From the NCBI GenBank assembly GCA_963788935.1, contig CAWBIM010000012.1:159249-223248 (forward strand): a DNA stretch of 64,000 bases, read 5' to 3'. How positions within the stretch are numbered: the stretch's first letter is position 1; each line of letters begins with the position of its first letter. Of the stretch, positions 8,662-20,211 are shown piece after piece. The DNA is from JAOPZW01 sp963788935 (GTDB taxonomy: Bacteria > Actinomycetota > Thermoleophilia > Solirubrobacterales > Solirubrobacteraceae). The notes beneath the pieces are model-generated. The model had not been told where the DNA came from and did not search any database. It was given only the letters and a program-made list of their open reading frames with translations. The position numbers and the translations under genes are program-made.

Positions 8662-9901
8662 GCCGCCGGTGGAGCCCGAGCCGCCGGTGGAGCCGGCTGC
8701 GGCCGAAGAGCCGGTGGCCCCCGCTGAGCCCCCGCCGCCGACCGAGCCGCCGGCTGCCGCCGAGCCGCCGGCGTCGTCGGGTGGCGGGTCCGGGACGGGC
8801 TGGCTGAGCGACTGGCCGGACCCGGAGGAGCCGGCGTCGCCGGCGTCGCCGGACGCGGGCACCGCGGACGATGAGCCGGCGCCCGCCGCGCCGGCCGAGC
8901 CGGCCGAGCCGGCTCCGTCCCCGCGCCGGCCGGGCTGGCCGGGCGAGGAGCCGCCGTCCGCGTCGCCCGCGCGGCAGGGGTGGCTGGGCGAGGCGCAGCC
9001 GCCGGCGGAGGAGCCGTCGGCGCCGCCCGAGCCGCAGCCCCCGGCCGAGGAGCCGTCCGCTCCGTCCGCGCGTGAGGGGTGGCTCGGCGAGGAGCAGCCC
9101 CCGGCCGAGGAGCCGTCGGCTCCGGTCGGGCGTGAGGGGTGGCTCGGTGAGGACCCGCCGCCGGCCGCGGAGCCGTCCGTTCCGCCCGCGCGTGAGGGGT
9201 GGCTCGGCGAGGACCCGCCGCCGGCGGAGGAGCCGTCCGTTCCGCCCGCGCGTGAGGGGTGGCTCGGCGAGGACCCGCCGCCGGCCGAGGAGCCGCCGCT
9301 CCGCCCGCGCGTGAGGGGTGGCTCGGCGAGGACCCGCCGCCGGCCGAGGAGCCGTGCCGCTCCGCCCGCGCGCGAGGGCTGGCTCGGCGAGGACCCGCCG
9401 CCGGCCGAGGAGCCGGCCGCTCCGCCCGCCCGCGAGGGTGGCTCGGCGAGGACCCGCCGCCGGCCGACGAGCCTGCCGCTCCGCCCGCGCGTGAGGGCTG
9501 GCTCGGCGAGGACCGCCGCCCCGGCCGAGGCGCCGCCCGCCCCGCCCGCCCGCGAAGGCTGGCTCGGCGAGGAGCAGCCGCCCGCGGAGCCCGCACCGCC
9601 GTCGCTCGACCCGACCCCCGAGCCTTCCGCTTCCGCGGCCGCACCGACATCTGAGCCCGCACCCGCACCCGCCCCCGAGCCGCCCGCGCCGGCCGCCGAC
9701 GAGCCCGTCCGCCGGCCCGGCTGGGAGGACCCGGACGGACCGCTCACCCAGCCGGTCCCGGCCGAGCCCGAAGACGAGGGACGCACGGAGTCGATCGCCC
9801 CGCCGGGGTTCGATGACGGCCGGCCCAAGCCGCAATCGGCGGGCAAGGGCGGCGGCGGGCTGCTCGACCGGCTCAAGGGCCTCTTCGGACGCGGCAAGTA
9901 G
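8591..9901 (+). CDS. Pro/Glu-rich repeat protein, probably the C-terminal tail of CoxG
   Basis: This frame encodes a low-complexity acidic, proline-rich chain with about nine copies of a 20-residue unit close to PPAREGWLGEDPPPAEEPSV. It ends in LLDRLKGLFGRGK, which would form a short amphipathic helix suited to membrane binding. A separate GTG start at 8591 exists but has no clear ribosome site. Upstream in the same frame the text PLIGTPVQR is followed by PLVGKPVQR, so the open frame extends to a stop at 8519 and most likely continues CoxG after a +1 error. Paired -1/+1 indels within the repeats switch two short stretches to Arg-rich text without closing the frame. Confidence 0.6.
   Translation: MQRSGSPPPLVGKPVQREPPRAPEPPVEPEPPVEPAAAEEPVAPAEPPPPTEPPAAAEPPASSGGGSGTGWLSDWPDPEEPASPASPDAGTADDEPAPAAPAEPAEPAPSPRRPGWPGEEPPSASPARQGWLGEAQPPAEEPSAPPEPQPPAEEPSAPSAREGWLGEEQPPAEEPSAPVGREGWLGEDPPPAAEPSVPPAREGWLGEDPPPAEEPSVPPAREGWLGEDPPPAEEPPLRPRVRGGSARTRRRPRSRAAPPAREGWLGEDPPPAEEPAAPPAREGGSARTRRRPTSLPLRPRVRAGSARTAAPAEAPPAPPAREGWLGEEQPPAEPAPPSLDPTPEPSASAAAPTSEPAPAPAPEPPAPAADEPVRRPGWEDPDGPLTQPVPAEPEDEGRTESIAPPGFDDGRPKPQSAGKGGGGLLDRLKGLFGRGK
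8961..9600 (+). repeat. 60-bp tandem repeat array inside the CoxG tail
   Basis: Unit length is 60 bases (20 codons). Nine units run from 9061 to 9600 and a degenerate unit plus a partial one precede them from 8961. The invariant core encodes REGWLGE. The units from 9121 to 9300 are nearly identical, whereas later ones carry single-base gains and losses that cancel in pairs. There are no unique spacers, so it is not a CRISPR array. Confidence 0.9.
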
Positions 9902-9906
9902 CAACA

Positions 9907-9929
9907 TACGGCCGTACGCGATAACGTAC
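9907..9929. promoter_or_regulatory. Overlapping inverted repeats before the methyltransferase gene
   Basis: TACGGCCGTA at 9907-9916 is a perfect 10-base palindrome. It overlaps a second dyad, GTACG-N6-CGTAC, at 9914-9929. They end five bases before the ATG at 9934. This could be an operator for a small dimeric repressor, or part of a terminator for the cox operon. AT content is higher here than in the flanks. Confidence 0.4.
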
Positions 9930-9933
9930 AGAC

Positions 9934-10692
9934 ATGCCTGAGCCGCGGAGTTGGGACGGAGCCGCCTACGACCGGCTGTCGACGCCGATGGAGCGCCTCG
10001 GGCGCGAGGTCATGGACCGCCTCGAGCTGCGCGGCGACGAGACGGTCGTCGACGCGGGCTGCGGCTCCGGCCGGCTGACCGAGCTGCTGCGCGAGCGCGT
10101 CCCGGACGGTCGGGTGATCGGCGTGGACCAGTCCGCCTCGATGATCGACGCCGCGCGCGAGCGCCTGGGCCCCGACGTCGACCTCCGCGTCGCGGACCTC
10201 GTCGAGCTCGACCTGGGCGGGGACACCGCCGACGTCGTCTTCTCGACCGCGACGTTCCACTGGATCGCCGACCACGACGCCCTGTTCGCGTCGCTGCGCG
10301 GCGCGCTCCGCGGCGGCGGGCGCCTCGTCGCCCAGTGCGGCGGAGTGGGCAACATCGCCGCGGTCCACGCCGCCGCCAACCAGGCGGCCGACGAGCCGCG
10401 CTTCCGCCCGCACTTCGAGGGCTGGCGCGGCCCGTGGAACTTCGCGACCCCGCAGGAGACCGAGCACCGCCTCGCCGGCGCCGGCTTCGCGGAGGCGAAG
10501 TGCTGGCTCGCGGAACGCCCGGTCCAGCCCGACGACCCGCGCGAGTACCTGCGCACGATCAACCTCGGCGCCCACCTCGAGCGCCTCCCGGTCGACCTGC
10601 ACGACCCGTACCTCGACGCCGTCCTCGCCATCCTCGGCGAGCGCCCGGTGATCGACTACGTGCGGCTCAACATCGACGCCACAGCGGCGTAA
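9934..10692 (+). CDS. Class I SAM-dependent methyltransferase (trans-aconitate methyltransferase-like)
   Basis: This 252-residue protein has the Rossmann-like methyltransferase fold. Motif I is VVDAGCGSGR at residues 38-47, the acidic residue that binds the ribose follows in VIGVDQSASMID, and motif IV/V text is VFSTATFHWI. The FHWI segment and overall length resemble trans-aconitate 2-methyltransferases, but the substrate cannot be told from sequence. It is preceded by inverted repeats at 9907-9929 and has no coupled neighbours. No obvious functional link to the cox operon is visible. Confidence 0.85.
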   Translation: MPEPRSWDGAAYDRLSTPMERLGREVMDRLELRGDETVVDAGCGSGRLTELLRERVPDGRVIGVDQSASMIDAARERLGPDVDLRVADLVELDLGGDTADVVFSTATFHWIADHDALFASLRGALRGGGRLVAQCGGVGNIAAVHAAANQAADEPRFRPHFEGWRGPWNFATPQETEHRLAGAGFAEAKCWLAERPVQPDDPREYLRTINLGAHLERLPVDLHDPYLDAVLAILGERPVIDYVRLNIDATAA

Positions 10693-10748
10693 CGAAGTCG
10701 TCGCAGAATTGGCACAGCGCGTGCGCCACACGCGCGCCTCGACCCGCC

Positions 10749-11714
10749 ATGCTCGAGGCCATGGCGAGCGCTCGACGAGAAGGGGACGTCCTGCGTCCCC
10801 AAATCGTCGCGACCCCGATCGACGAGCGGATCGCGGCGCTCGCGACCCATCAGCACGGCGTCGTCGCGACGCGCCAGCTCGTCGCGCTCGGCCTGACGAG
10901 GCGCGCGGTGAGCCATCGCGCCGACGCCGGGCGCCTGCACGTGCTGCACCGTGGCGTGTACGCGGTCGGCCACGCCGAGATCAGCCATCTCGGGCGCTGG
11001 ATGGCCGCCGTCCTCGCCTGCGGCGACCGCGCCGCGCTGAGCCACCGCTCGGCCGCCGCGCTCTGGGGGATCCGCGCCAACACGGCCGAGCGCACCGACG
11101 TGATCGTGCCGACTCCCGGCGGGCGCGCGGCCCGCGACCGGCTGCGGATCCATCGCTGCCCGACGCTCGGCGCGGACGAGGTCACCGTCCGGGAGCGGAT
11201 CCCGGTGACGATCCCGGCGCGCACGGTGCTCGACGTCGCGGCCACGCTCACCCCGCGACAGCTCGAGCGCCTACTCGACCAAGTCGAGATGGAGCGCGTC
11301 ACCGATTACCGCGCGCTCGGAGCGATCGCGTCCGCGCACCCGAACCATCGCGGATCCCGCCGGCTTCGCGCCACGCTGGCCACCCACCTCGCCGGCAGCA
11401 CCCTGACCCGCAGCGACCTCGAATCCCGCTACCTCGCCATCTGCCGCGCCCACGGTCTGCCCGCCCCGCGGGTCAACGTGCGCATCGGCGAGCACACCGT
11501 CGACTTCCTCTTCCCGGACCGCCGCCTCATCGTCGAGATCGACAGCTGGACGTACCACCGCACCCGCGCCCGTTCGACGCGGATCGCCGCGCGACGCGAC
11601 CACCTCACCGCCGGCTACCGCACCCTCCGCTTCACCGACCGCCAGCTCGAATCCGAATCAACCCGCGTCGCACAGACGACGAGCACCGCCCTTCACCGAC
11701 GCGACGCGGCCTGA
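10749..11714 (+). CDS. AbiEi-type winged-helix plus DUF559 nuclease-like protein
   Basis: The 321-residue product has an N-terminal winged-helix region (about residues 18-90, ATHQHGVVATRQLVALGL) of the kind found in AbiEi type IV antitoxins. The C-terminal domain of about 95 residues resembles DUF559 and very-short-patch-repair nuclease folds, with VDFLFPDRRLIVEID as the probable acidic core. Such orphan fusions are common in actinobacteria and no cognate AbiEii nucleotidyltransferase is adjacent. The text contains CGA and other codons that are unusual in neighbouring genes, which hints at transfer. ATG 10761 is an alternative start. Function unknown. Confidence 0.7.
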   Translation: MLEAMASARREGDVLRPQIVATPIDERIAALATHQHGVVATRQLVALGLTRRAVSHRADAGRLHVLHRGVYAVGHAEISHLGRWMAAVLACGDRAALSHRSAAALWGIRANTAERTDVIVPTPGGRAARDRLRIHRCPTLGADEVTVRERIPVTIPARTVLDVAATLTPRQLERLLDQVEMERVTDYRALGAIASAHPNHRGSRRLRATLATHLAGSTLTRSDLESRYLAICRAHGLPAPRVNVRIGEHTVDFLFPDRRLIVEIDSWTYHRTRARSTRIAARRDHLTAGYRTLRFTDRQLESESTRVAQTTSTALHRRDAA

Positions 11715-11728
11715 CCGAGACCGAGCGC

Positions 11729-11734
11729 TACCCT
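11729..11734 (+). promoter_or_regulatory. Possible -10 box for mfd
   Basis: TACCCT lies about 50 bases before the mfd start, just after the previous gene ends, and fits the TANNNT -10 pattern used elsewhere in the window. No clear -35 box is seen. Confidence 0.3.
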
Positions 11735-11784
11735 CCGTCGAGGCCCCGGCCGCGCAGCCACGCGCGGTCGCCGCGCATGCCCGG

Positions 11785-15156
<3,372 letters not shown>

Positions 15157-15197
15157 GACGCTACGCTCAGGGGTCAAGCAACAGGGGTTTTCACGTC

Positions 15198-16394
15198 ATG
15201 CCTTCGAAGTACCGCTCTCTGGCGCTCTGCGCCTTTTTTGTGCTCCCCGCGCTCGTGCTGAGTGCGTGCGGCAGCGATGTCCCGGGCAATTCCGTGGCCA
15301 AGATCGGCGACCAGTCGATCCAGCGCGACACGTTCAACCATTGGATGCAGATCGCCGCCGTGTCCAGCGCGGGGCAGACGAGCACCACCGGGACGACGCC
15401 CAAGGCGCAGGTCCCGGACGCCCCGAACTTCACGAAGTGCGTCGCCCAGAAGAAGGCGACCGCGGCGAAGCCGGCCAAGGGCACGCCCGAGGCCACGCCC
15501 GCGCAGCTCAAGGGCCAGTGCCAGACCGAGTACAACGCGCTCCGCGACCAGGTCCTCGAGTTCCTCATCCGCGGCAACTGGATCGAGCAGGAGACCAAGA
15601 AGCAGAACCTCAAGGTCACCGACAAGGACGTCCAGAAGCAGATCGACGCCGCCGTCAAGCAGGCCTTCCAGAATCCTCAGGACTTCCAGAAGTTCCTGCA
15701 GCGCTCGGGCCTGACCGAGGCCGACGTCTTCTACCAGCAGCGCAACCAGCTGCTGCAGCAGAAGCTGACCGAGAAGGTCACGAAGGCCCAGGGCAAGGTC
15801 ACGGACGCCCAGATCCAGGCCTACTACGACAAGAACAAGTCGAAGTTCGCGACCCCCGAGCGCCGTGACCTGCGCATCGTCCTGACGAAGACGAAGGAGG
15901 ACGCCGCCGCCGCGCGCAAGGCGCTCGACTCCGGCCAGTCGTGGAGCGCGGTCGCGAAGAAGTACTCGATCGACCAGGCCTCCAAGGCCCAGGGCGGCAA
16001 GCTCACCGGCGTCGCGAAGGGCCAGCAGGAGAAGGCGCTCGACGACGCGATCTTCAAGGCCGACAAGGGCAAGCTCGTCGGGCCCGTGAAGACGCAGTTC
16101 GGGTGGTACGTCCTCGAGGTCTCGAAGGTCACCGACGCCAAGCAGCAGTCGCTCGAGCAGTCGACCGCGTCGATCAAGCAGATCCTCACGAGCGACAACC
16201 AGCGCAAGGCCCTCGACCAGTTCGGCAAGGACTACCGCAAGCGCTGGAAGGCCGACACGGCGTGCCGCAAGGGCTACACCACGGCCGACTGCAAGAACGG
16301 CCCGAAGACCCAGCCGACGACGTCGACCGGCGCGGCGCAGCAGCAGACGCCGACCGCCGCGACGTCGACCGCACCCACGACCACCCAGCCTTAG
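15198..16394 (+). CDS. PpiC-type peptidyl-prolyl isomerase lipoprotein (PrsA/SurA-like)
   Basis: This 398-residue secreted foldase begins with a lipoprotein signal peptide; the lipobox LSAC places the acylated cysteine at residue 24. A SurA-like N-terminal chaperone region follows (about 30-210), then a parvulin domain (about 215-310) with the text RRDLRIVLTKTKED and KTQFGWYVLEVSKV. The tail is Thr/Gln-rich. It should act outside the membrane, assisting folding of exported proteins. A possible -10 box, TACGCT, lies at 15162-15167. The ATG at 15198 has AGGGG about 11 bases upstream. A hairpin terminator candidate follows the gene. Confidence 0.9.
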   Translation: MPSKYRSLALCAFFVLPALVLSACGSDVPGNSVAKIGDQSIQRDTFNHWMQIAAVSSAGQTSTTGTTPKAQVPDAPNFTKCVAQKKATAAKPAKGTPEATPAQLKGQCQTEYNALRDQVLEFLIRGNWIEQETKKQNLKVTDKDVQKQIDAAVKQAFQNPQDFQKFLQRSGLTEADVFYQQRNQLLQQKLTEKVTKAQGKVTDAQIQAYYDKNKSKFATPERRDLRIVLTKTKEDAAAARKALDSGQSWSAVAKKYSIDQASKAQGGKLTGVAKGQQEKALDDAIFKADKGKLVGPVKTQFGWYVLEVSKVTDAKQQSLEQSTASIKQILTSDNQRKALDQFGKDYRKRWKADTACRKGYTTADCKNGPKTQPTTSTGAAQQQTPTAATSTAPTTTQP

Positions 16395-16415
16395 GGGAAC
16401 CCCATGCTCCGGATG

Positions 16416-16455
16416 CCGCCGGCCCGCCGTACCCCGTCCGGGACGGCGCCGGCGG
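16416..16455 (+). terminator. GC-rich hairpin after the PpiC lipoprotein gene
   Basis: CCGCCGGC at 16416-16423 pairs with GCCGGCGG at 16448-16455, and a smaller CCGTC/GACGG stem sits inside the loop. It begins 21 bases after the stop codon. There is no T-run, as is usual for such high-GC terminators. Confidence 0.45.
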
Positions 16456-16559
16456 TGCCCGCGCGCCCGGCTGCCAAGGCGCCTGATCGGCCCGCGGACG
16501 ATCATCTGACGGGTACGCTCAAGACTGGAGCCGTTCCGGTCGATCATCGCTACGTGCCC

Positions 16560-17561
16560 ATGTCTCGTCGCTTTTTCCTGCCCGCCTTCGCGCTCTGCGC
16601 CCTGTTCGCGCTGATCCCGTCCGCCGCCATGGCGCACGACGGCAACGGCGCCGGCCCGCCGTACGCCCGCACCGACGCCGCGACCGCGATCACGGCGACC
16701 GGCGCCACGCTCAACGGATTTGTGGGCACCAACGGCCAGAGCACGGCGTACACGTTCGGCTACGGCACCTCGGTGCCCTCCGCGAAGTTCGCGCCGAGCC
16801 CGCCGGCGGTCGTCCCCGCGGGCCAGGGCGGTCCCGTGTCGGTGACCGTGACGGACCTGACGCCCGGCACCACGTACCACGTCCGTCTCATCGCCCAGCA
16901 CCCGGGACGGGCCGTGGCGATCGGCAACGACGTGACCTTCACGACCCTCGCCGCCCCGGTCACCGCTCCGGCTCCGGTCACGCCGGCCCCCGCGCCGACC
17001 ACCGGCGCGCCGGTCCCGACTCTGGGCGAGTCCGTCGTCGTCGCCCCGGTGAAGGGCGATGTCCTCGTCAAGGCCCCCGGCGCGGCGACCTACACCCCGC
17101 TCGCGACGGGCGGCGCCGTGCCCACCGGCGCGGTCGTCGACACCCGCAACGGCCAGGTCGCGCTCACCACCGCGGTCACCGGCGGCAAGACCCAGACCGC
17201 GACGTTCGAGCGCGGGGTCTTCCAGGTGCGCCAGTCCAAGACCGGCAAGGGCCTCACCGACATCTACCTCCGCGGCCCCGCGCCGTCCTGCGGCTCGTCG
17301 CGCTCCTCCGGGCGCGCCGCGGCCGTGGCGAAGAAGAAGCCCAAGAAGCGTCAGCTGTGGGGCCGTGACAAGGGCGGGCGCTTCCGCACGCACGGCGCGA
17401 ACAGCGTCGCGACGGTCCGGGGCACCTCGTGGATCACCACGGACACCTGCAGCGGCACCCGCACGACCGTCAAGGCCGGCGCCGTCGCCGTCCGCGACGT
17501 CCATCGCCACCGCACCGTGCTCGTGCGCGCGGGCCACAGCTACCTCGCGCGCCGGCGCTAG
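16560..17561 (+). CDS. Secreted protein with fibronectin type III-like and FecR-like domains
   Basis: The 333-residue product has a Sec signal peptide (FFLPAFALCALFALIPSA, cleavage near A25). A fibronectin type III-like domain follows (about 35-125, including TATGATLNGFVGTNGQ and LTPGTTYHVRLIA). A FecR-like domain occupies about 160-310 (VKGDVLVK, FERGVFQVRQ and GTSWITTDTC). FecR domains sense or bind periplasmic ligands and often sit beside CHASE2-domain sensors, as here. I choose the ATG at 16560 because the signal peptide starts there; the frame is open to 16404 but that part is low-complexity. The stop overlaps the -10 box of the next gene. Confidence 0.8.
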   Translation: MSRRFFLPAFALCALFALIPSAAMAHDGNGAGPPYARTDAATAITATGATLNGFVGTNGQSTAYTFGYGTSVPSAKFAPSPPAVVPAGQGGPVSVTVTDLTPGTTYHVRLIAQHPGRAVAIGNDVTFTTLAAPVTAPAPVTPAPAPTTGAPVPTLGESVVVAPVKGDVLVKAPGAATYTPLATGGAVPTGAVVDTRNGQVALTTAVTGGKTQTATFERGVFQVRQSKTGKGLTDIYLRGPAPSCGSSRSSGRAAAVAKKKPKKRQLWGRDKGGRFRTHGANSVATVRGTSWITTDTCSGTRTTVKAGAVAVRDVHRHRTVLVRAGHSYLARRR

Positions 17562-17564
17562 CCT
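17559..17564 (+). promoter_or_regulatory. -10 box of a leaderless promoter (CHASE2/HD-GYP gene)
   Basis: TAGCCT ends 7 bases before the ATG at 17572, so transcription would begin at or next to the start codon. Its first three bases are also the stop codon of the FecR-type gene. Confidence 0.5.
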
Positions 17565-17571
17565 CCGCGCG

Positions 17572-19356
17572 ATGGCGCGCCCGCTCAAGCGCCTGCTGGA
17601 CTCGGGCCGCGTGCGCGGCCCGCACGTCACCGCGGTCCTCGTGACGGGGATGATCGCGGCGGTGGTCGGCGTCATCGGCGAGGCGTCGCACCTGCTGCCG
17701 GGCGTCCAGGCCGACACGGTCGCGCTGCGCTTCCAGGCCCGCGACTCGCACCGGCCCAACGACGTCGTGGTCGTCGCGATCGACGACGTGACGTTCTCCG
17801 ACCTCGATCGCCAGTGGCCGTTCCCGCGGCGCCTGCACGCCCAGGCGATCGACCGCCTGCGCCGCGCCGGCGCGCGGACGATCGCCTACGACGTCCAGTT
17901 CACCGAGCCGACGAACGAGCGCGACGACAACGCGCTGTACGAGGCCGTCGCCCGGGCCGGCGACGTCGTCCTCGCGACCACCGAGACCGACGCCAACGGC
18001 GAGACGAACGTCCTCGGCGGCGACGAGAACCTGCGCGCCGCGCACGCCGTCGCCGCCGCGAGCAACCTGCCCACCGGCGACGGCGGCGTCTTCGAGCGCT
18101 TCACGCACTCCGAGCTCGGCATCGACACCTTCGCCCTCGCCGCCTCCGAGCGCGGGGGCGGCCCGAAGCTCAAGCCGTCGGACTTCGAGAAGGACGGCGC
18201 CTGGATCGACTACCGCGGCGGCCCGGGCACGATCCGCACCGTGTCGTTCTCGGACCTCGTCCGCGGCAAGGTGCCGGCGAGCGTGTTCCGCGACAAGATC
18301 GTCGTGGTCGGGGCGACGTCGCCGTCGCTGCAGGACGTGCACGCGACGCCGACCTCGGGCGACTCGCTGATGTCCGGCCCCGAGATCCAGGCCAACGCGA
18401 TCTGGACGGCGAAGCGCGCCCTGCCGCTGCAGAGCGCGCCCGCCTGGTTCGACCTCCTCGCGGTGATCGCGCTCGCGCTCGCGCCGGCCCTCGCGGGCCT
18501 GCGCGCCCGGCCGCTCGCGATCGCGCTCGTCGCGCCGCTCGTCGGCGTCGGCTGGCTGGCGTTCGCCCAGCTCGCCTTCAACGCCGGGTGGGTCGTCGCG
18601 GTCGTATGGCCGCTCGCCGCCCTCCTGATGGGCACGACGGGCACGATCGCCGCCCGCTACCTGGCCGAGCTGACCGAGCGCCGCCGCGTCACGATCTACA
18701 ACGAGGTCCTCGAGCGCCGCGTGCGCGAGCGCACCGAGGAGCTGCGCCAGACGCAGCTCGAGGTCGTCCGCCGCCTCGCCCAGGCGGCCGAGTCGCGCGA
18801 CGGCGACACGGGCGCCCACATCGAGCGGATGAGCCTCCTGTGCGAGCGCCTGGCGGCGCAGATCGGCTGGTCGGTCGCGGACGCCGAGCTCCTGCGCCAC
18901 GCCGCCGCGCTGCACGACGTCGGCAAGATCGGCATCCCCGACCGCGTCCTCCTCAAGCCGGGCAAGCTCGACCCCGAGGAGCGCGAGGTCATGAAGCGCC
19001 ACGCCTCGATCGGCGCCGCGATGCTCGCCGACTCGCCGTCCGAGCTGCTCCAGCTCGCCGAGGCGATCGCACGCACCCACCACGAGCGCTGGGACGGCGG
19101 CGGCTACCCGGCCGGCCTCGCCCGCGAGGAGATCCCGCTCGCCGGGCGGATCTGCGCGGTCTGCGACGTCTACGACGCGCTCGTCTCGCCGCGCCCGTAC
19201 AAGGACCCCTGGCCGCCGGCCGACGCCCTGGCCGAGATCGCCTCGCTCAGCGGCCGGCACTTCGACCCCGAGCTGGTCGAGGCCTTCCTCGAGCTCTGGC
19301 CGGACGACGTCCGCCCGGACCGCGCCGCCGCGCCGGCCTCCGCCGCGGCACGCTGA
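17572..19356 (+). CDS. CHASE2 sensor with HD-GYP c-di-GMP phosphodiesterase domain
   Basis: This 594-residue membrane protein has an N-terminal transmembrane helix and an extracellular CHASE2 domain (about 35-285, including VVVVAIDDVTFSDL and the GPEIQANAI motif). Three more membrane helices follow (about 290-365) and then a short coiled coil. The C-terminal HD-GYP domain has HDVGKIGIPD from H448 and the GYP signature at 511-513 in WDGGGYPAGL. Family knowledge says HD-GYP domains hydrolyse c-di-GMP; the metal ligands look intact. The neighbouring FecR-type secreted protein is a likely partner for signal input. Confidence 0.92.
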   Translation: MARPLKRLLDSGRVRGPHVTAVLVTGMIAAVVGVIGEASHLLPGVQADTVALRFQARDSHRPNDVVVVAIDDVTFSDLDRQWPFPRRLHAQAIDRLRRAGARTIAYDVQFTEPTNERDDNALYEAVARAGDVVLATTETDANGETNVLGGDENLRAAHAVAAASNLPTGDGGVFERFTHSELGIDTFALAASERGGGPKLKPSDFEKDGAWIDYRGGPGTIRTVSFSDLVRGKVPASVFRDKIVVVGATSPSLQDVHATPTSGDSLMSGPEIQANAIWTAKRALPLQSAPAWFDLLAVIALALAPALAGLRARPLAIALVAPLVGVGWLAFAQLAFNAGWVVAVVWPLAALLMGTTGTIAARYLAELTERRRVTIYNEVLERRVRERTEELRQTQLEVVRRLAQAAESRDGDTGAHIERMSLLCERLAAQIGWSVADAELLRHAAALHDVGKIGIPDRVLLKPGKLDPEEREVMKRHASIGAAMLADSPSELLQLAEAIARTHHERWDGGGYPAGLAREEIPLAGRICAVCDVYDALVSPRPYKDPWPPADALAEIASLSGRHFDPELVEAFLELWPDDVRPDRAAAPASAAAR

Positions 19357-19376
19357 GCCCTCCCGCCGCGACGGGC

Positions 19377-19382
19377 TAGGGT
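19377..19382 (+). promoter_or_regulatory. -10 box of a leaderless promoter (mazG)
   Basis: TAGGGT is followed by 7 bases and then the GTG start of mazG at 19390. Confidence 0.5.
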
Positions 19383-19389
19383 TCGCCCG

Positions 19390-20211
19390 GTGCCCGACCC
19401 GGATGTCGCCGCCGCCGTCGCCCGCCTCGACGACCTGACCCGCCGCCTGCGCCGCGAGTGTCCCTGGGACCGCGAGCAGGACGAGCGCTCGATCGTGCCC
19501 CACACGGTCGAGGAGGCCTACGAGCTCGCCGACGCGGCCAACGCGCGCGACGACGCCAAGCTCCTCGACGAGCTCGGCGACGTGCTCTTCCAGGTGCACT
19601 TCCTGTCGCTGCTGCTCGAGGAGCGCGGGGCCGGCGACCTCGCGGACGTCGCCGAGCACTGCCGGGCGAAGCTCATCCGCCGCCACCCGCACGTCTTCGG
19701 CGACACCGCGGCCGAGACGGCCGGCGAGGTGCTGCGCAACTGGGACGCGATCAAGCGCGAGGAGCCGGGCCGCGAGACGGGGATCTTCGGCGAGGTCCCC
19801 GAGAACCTCCCGGCGCTGCTGCACGCCCGCAAGGTCCAGCGCCGCGCCGCGTCGTCGGGGTTCGACTTCCCCGGCGTCGAGGGCCCGCTGCTCGGCACCG
19901 AGGCCGAGCTGGCCGAGCTCGCCGAGGCGGTCGCGGCCGCCGGCGAGCAGGCCGAGGCCGGCGCGAGCGCGCCCGACGAGGTCCGCGCGGCGCTCTTCCA
20001 CGAGGTCGGCGACGTGCTGTTCGCCGCGGTGAACGTCGCGCGCAAGCTGCGGGTCGACCCCGAGCTCGCCCTGCGCTCGGCCAGCGGCCGGTTCCGCGGG
20101 CGCATCGAGGCGGCCGAGCGGTTCGCGGCCGAGGCCGGCCACGACTGGGCGGCCCTGTCCGCCGACGACAAGCTCTCCTTCTATGCCCACGCCCGAATAA
20201 GCGAGTCATGA
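19390..20211 (+). CDS. mazG: Nucleoside triphosphate pyrophosphohydrolase MazG
   Basis: MazG hydrolyses NTPs and dNTPs to monophosphates and pyrophosphate. The 273-residue protein has two MazG-type helical repeats. The first carries EEAYELADA and DELGDVLFQVHF with the acidic metal ligands, then RRHPHVFGD. The second carries HEVGDVLFAAVNVARKL. The N-terminal RRECPWDREQ is typical of the family. The GTG at 19390 is placed by the leaderless -10 box upstream. The stop overlaps the enolase ATG, so both are probably one transcript. Confidence 0.93.
   Translation: MPDPDVAAAVARLDDLTRRLRRECPWDREQDERSIVPHTVEEAYELADAANARDDAKLLDELGDVLFQVHFLSLLLEERGAGDLADVAEHCRAKLIRRHPHVFGDTAAETAGEVLRNWDAIKREEPGRETGIFGEVPENLPALLHARKVQRRAASSGFDFPGVEGPLLGTEAELAELAEAVAAAGEQAEAGASAPDEVRAALFHEVGDVLFAAVNVARKLRVDPELALRSASGRFRGRIEAAERFAAEAGHDWAALSADDKLSFYAHARISES

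Noticed and set aside
8961..9600. Regular 60-bp repeats as a possible CRISPR array
   Set aside because: Units abut one another without unique spacers and encode a repeated peptide in frame.
7366..10731. A 1121-codon open frame on the minus strand opposite the cox operon end
   Set aside because: It is the complement of the coxG repeat tail and neighbours, made of Gly/Ser/Arg runs, and has no start signals.
16404..16559. An N-terminal extension of the FecR-type protein
   Set aside because: The open frame upstream is Pro/Ala-rich with no signal, while the ATG at 16560 starts a clear signal peptide.
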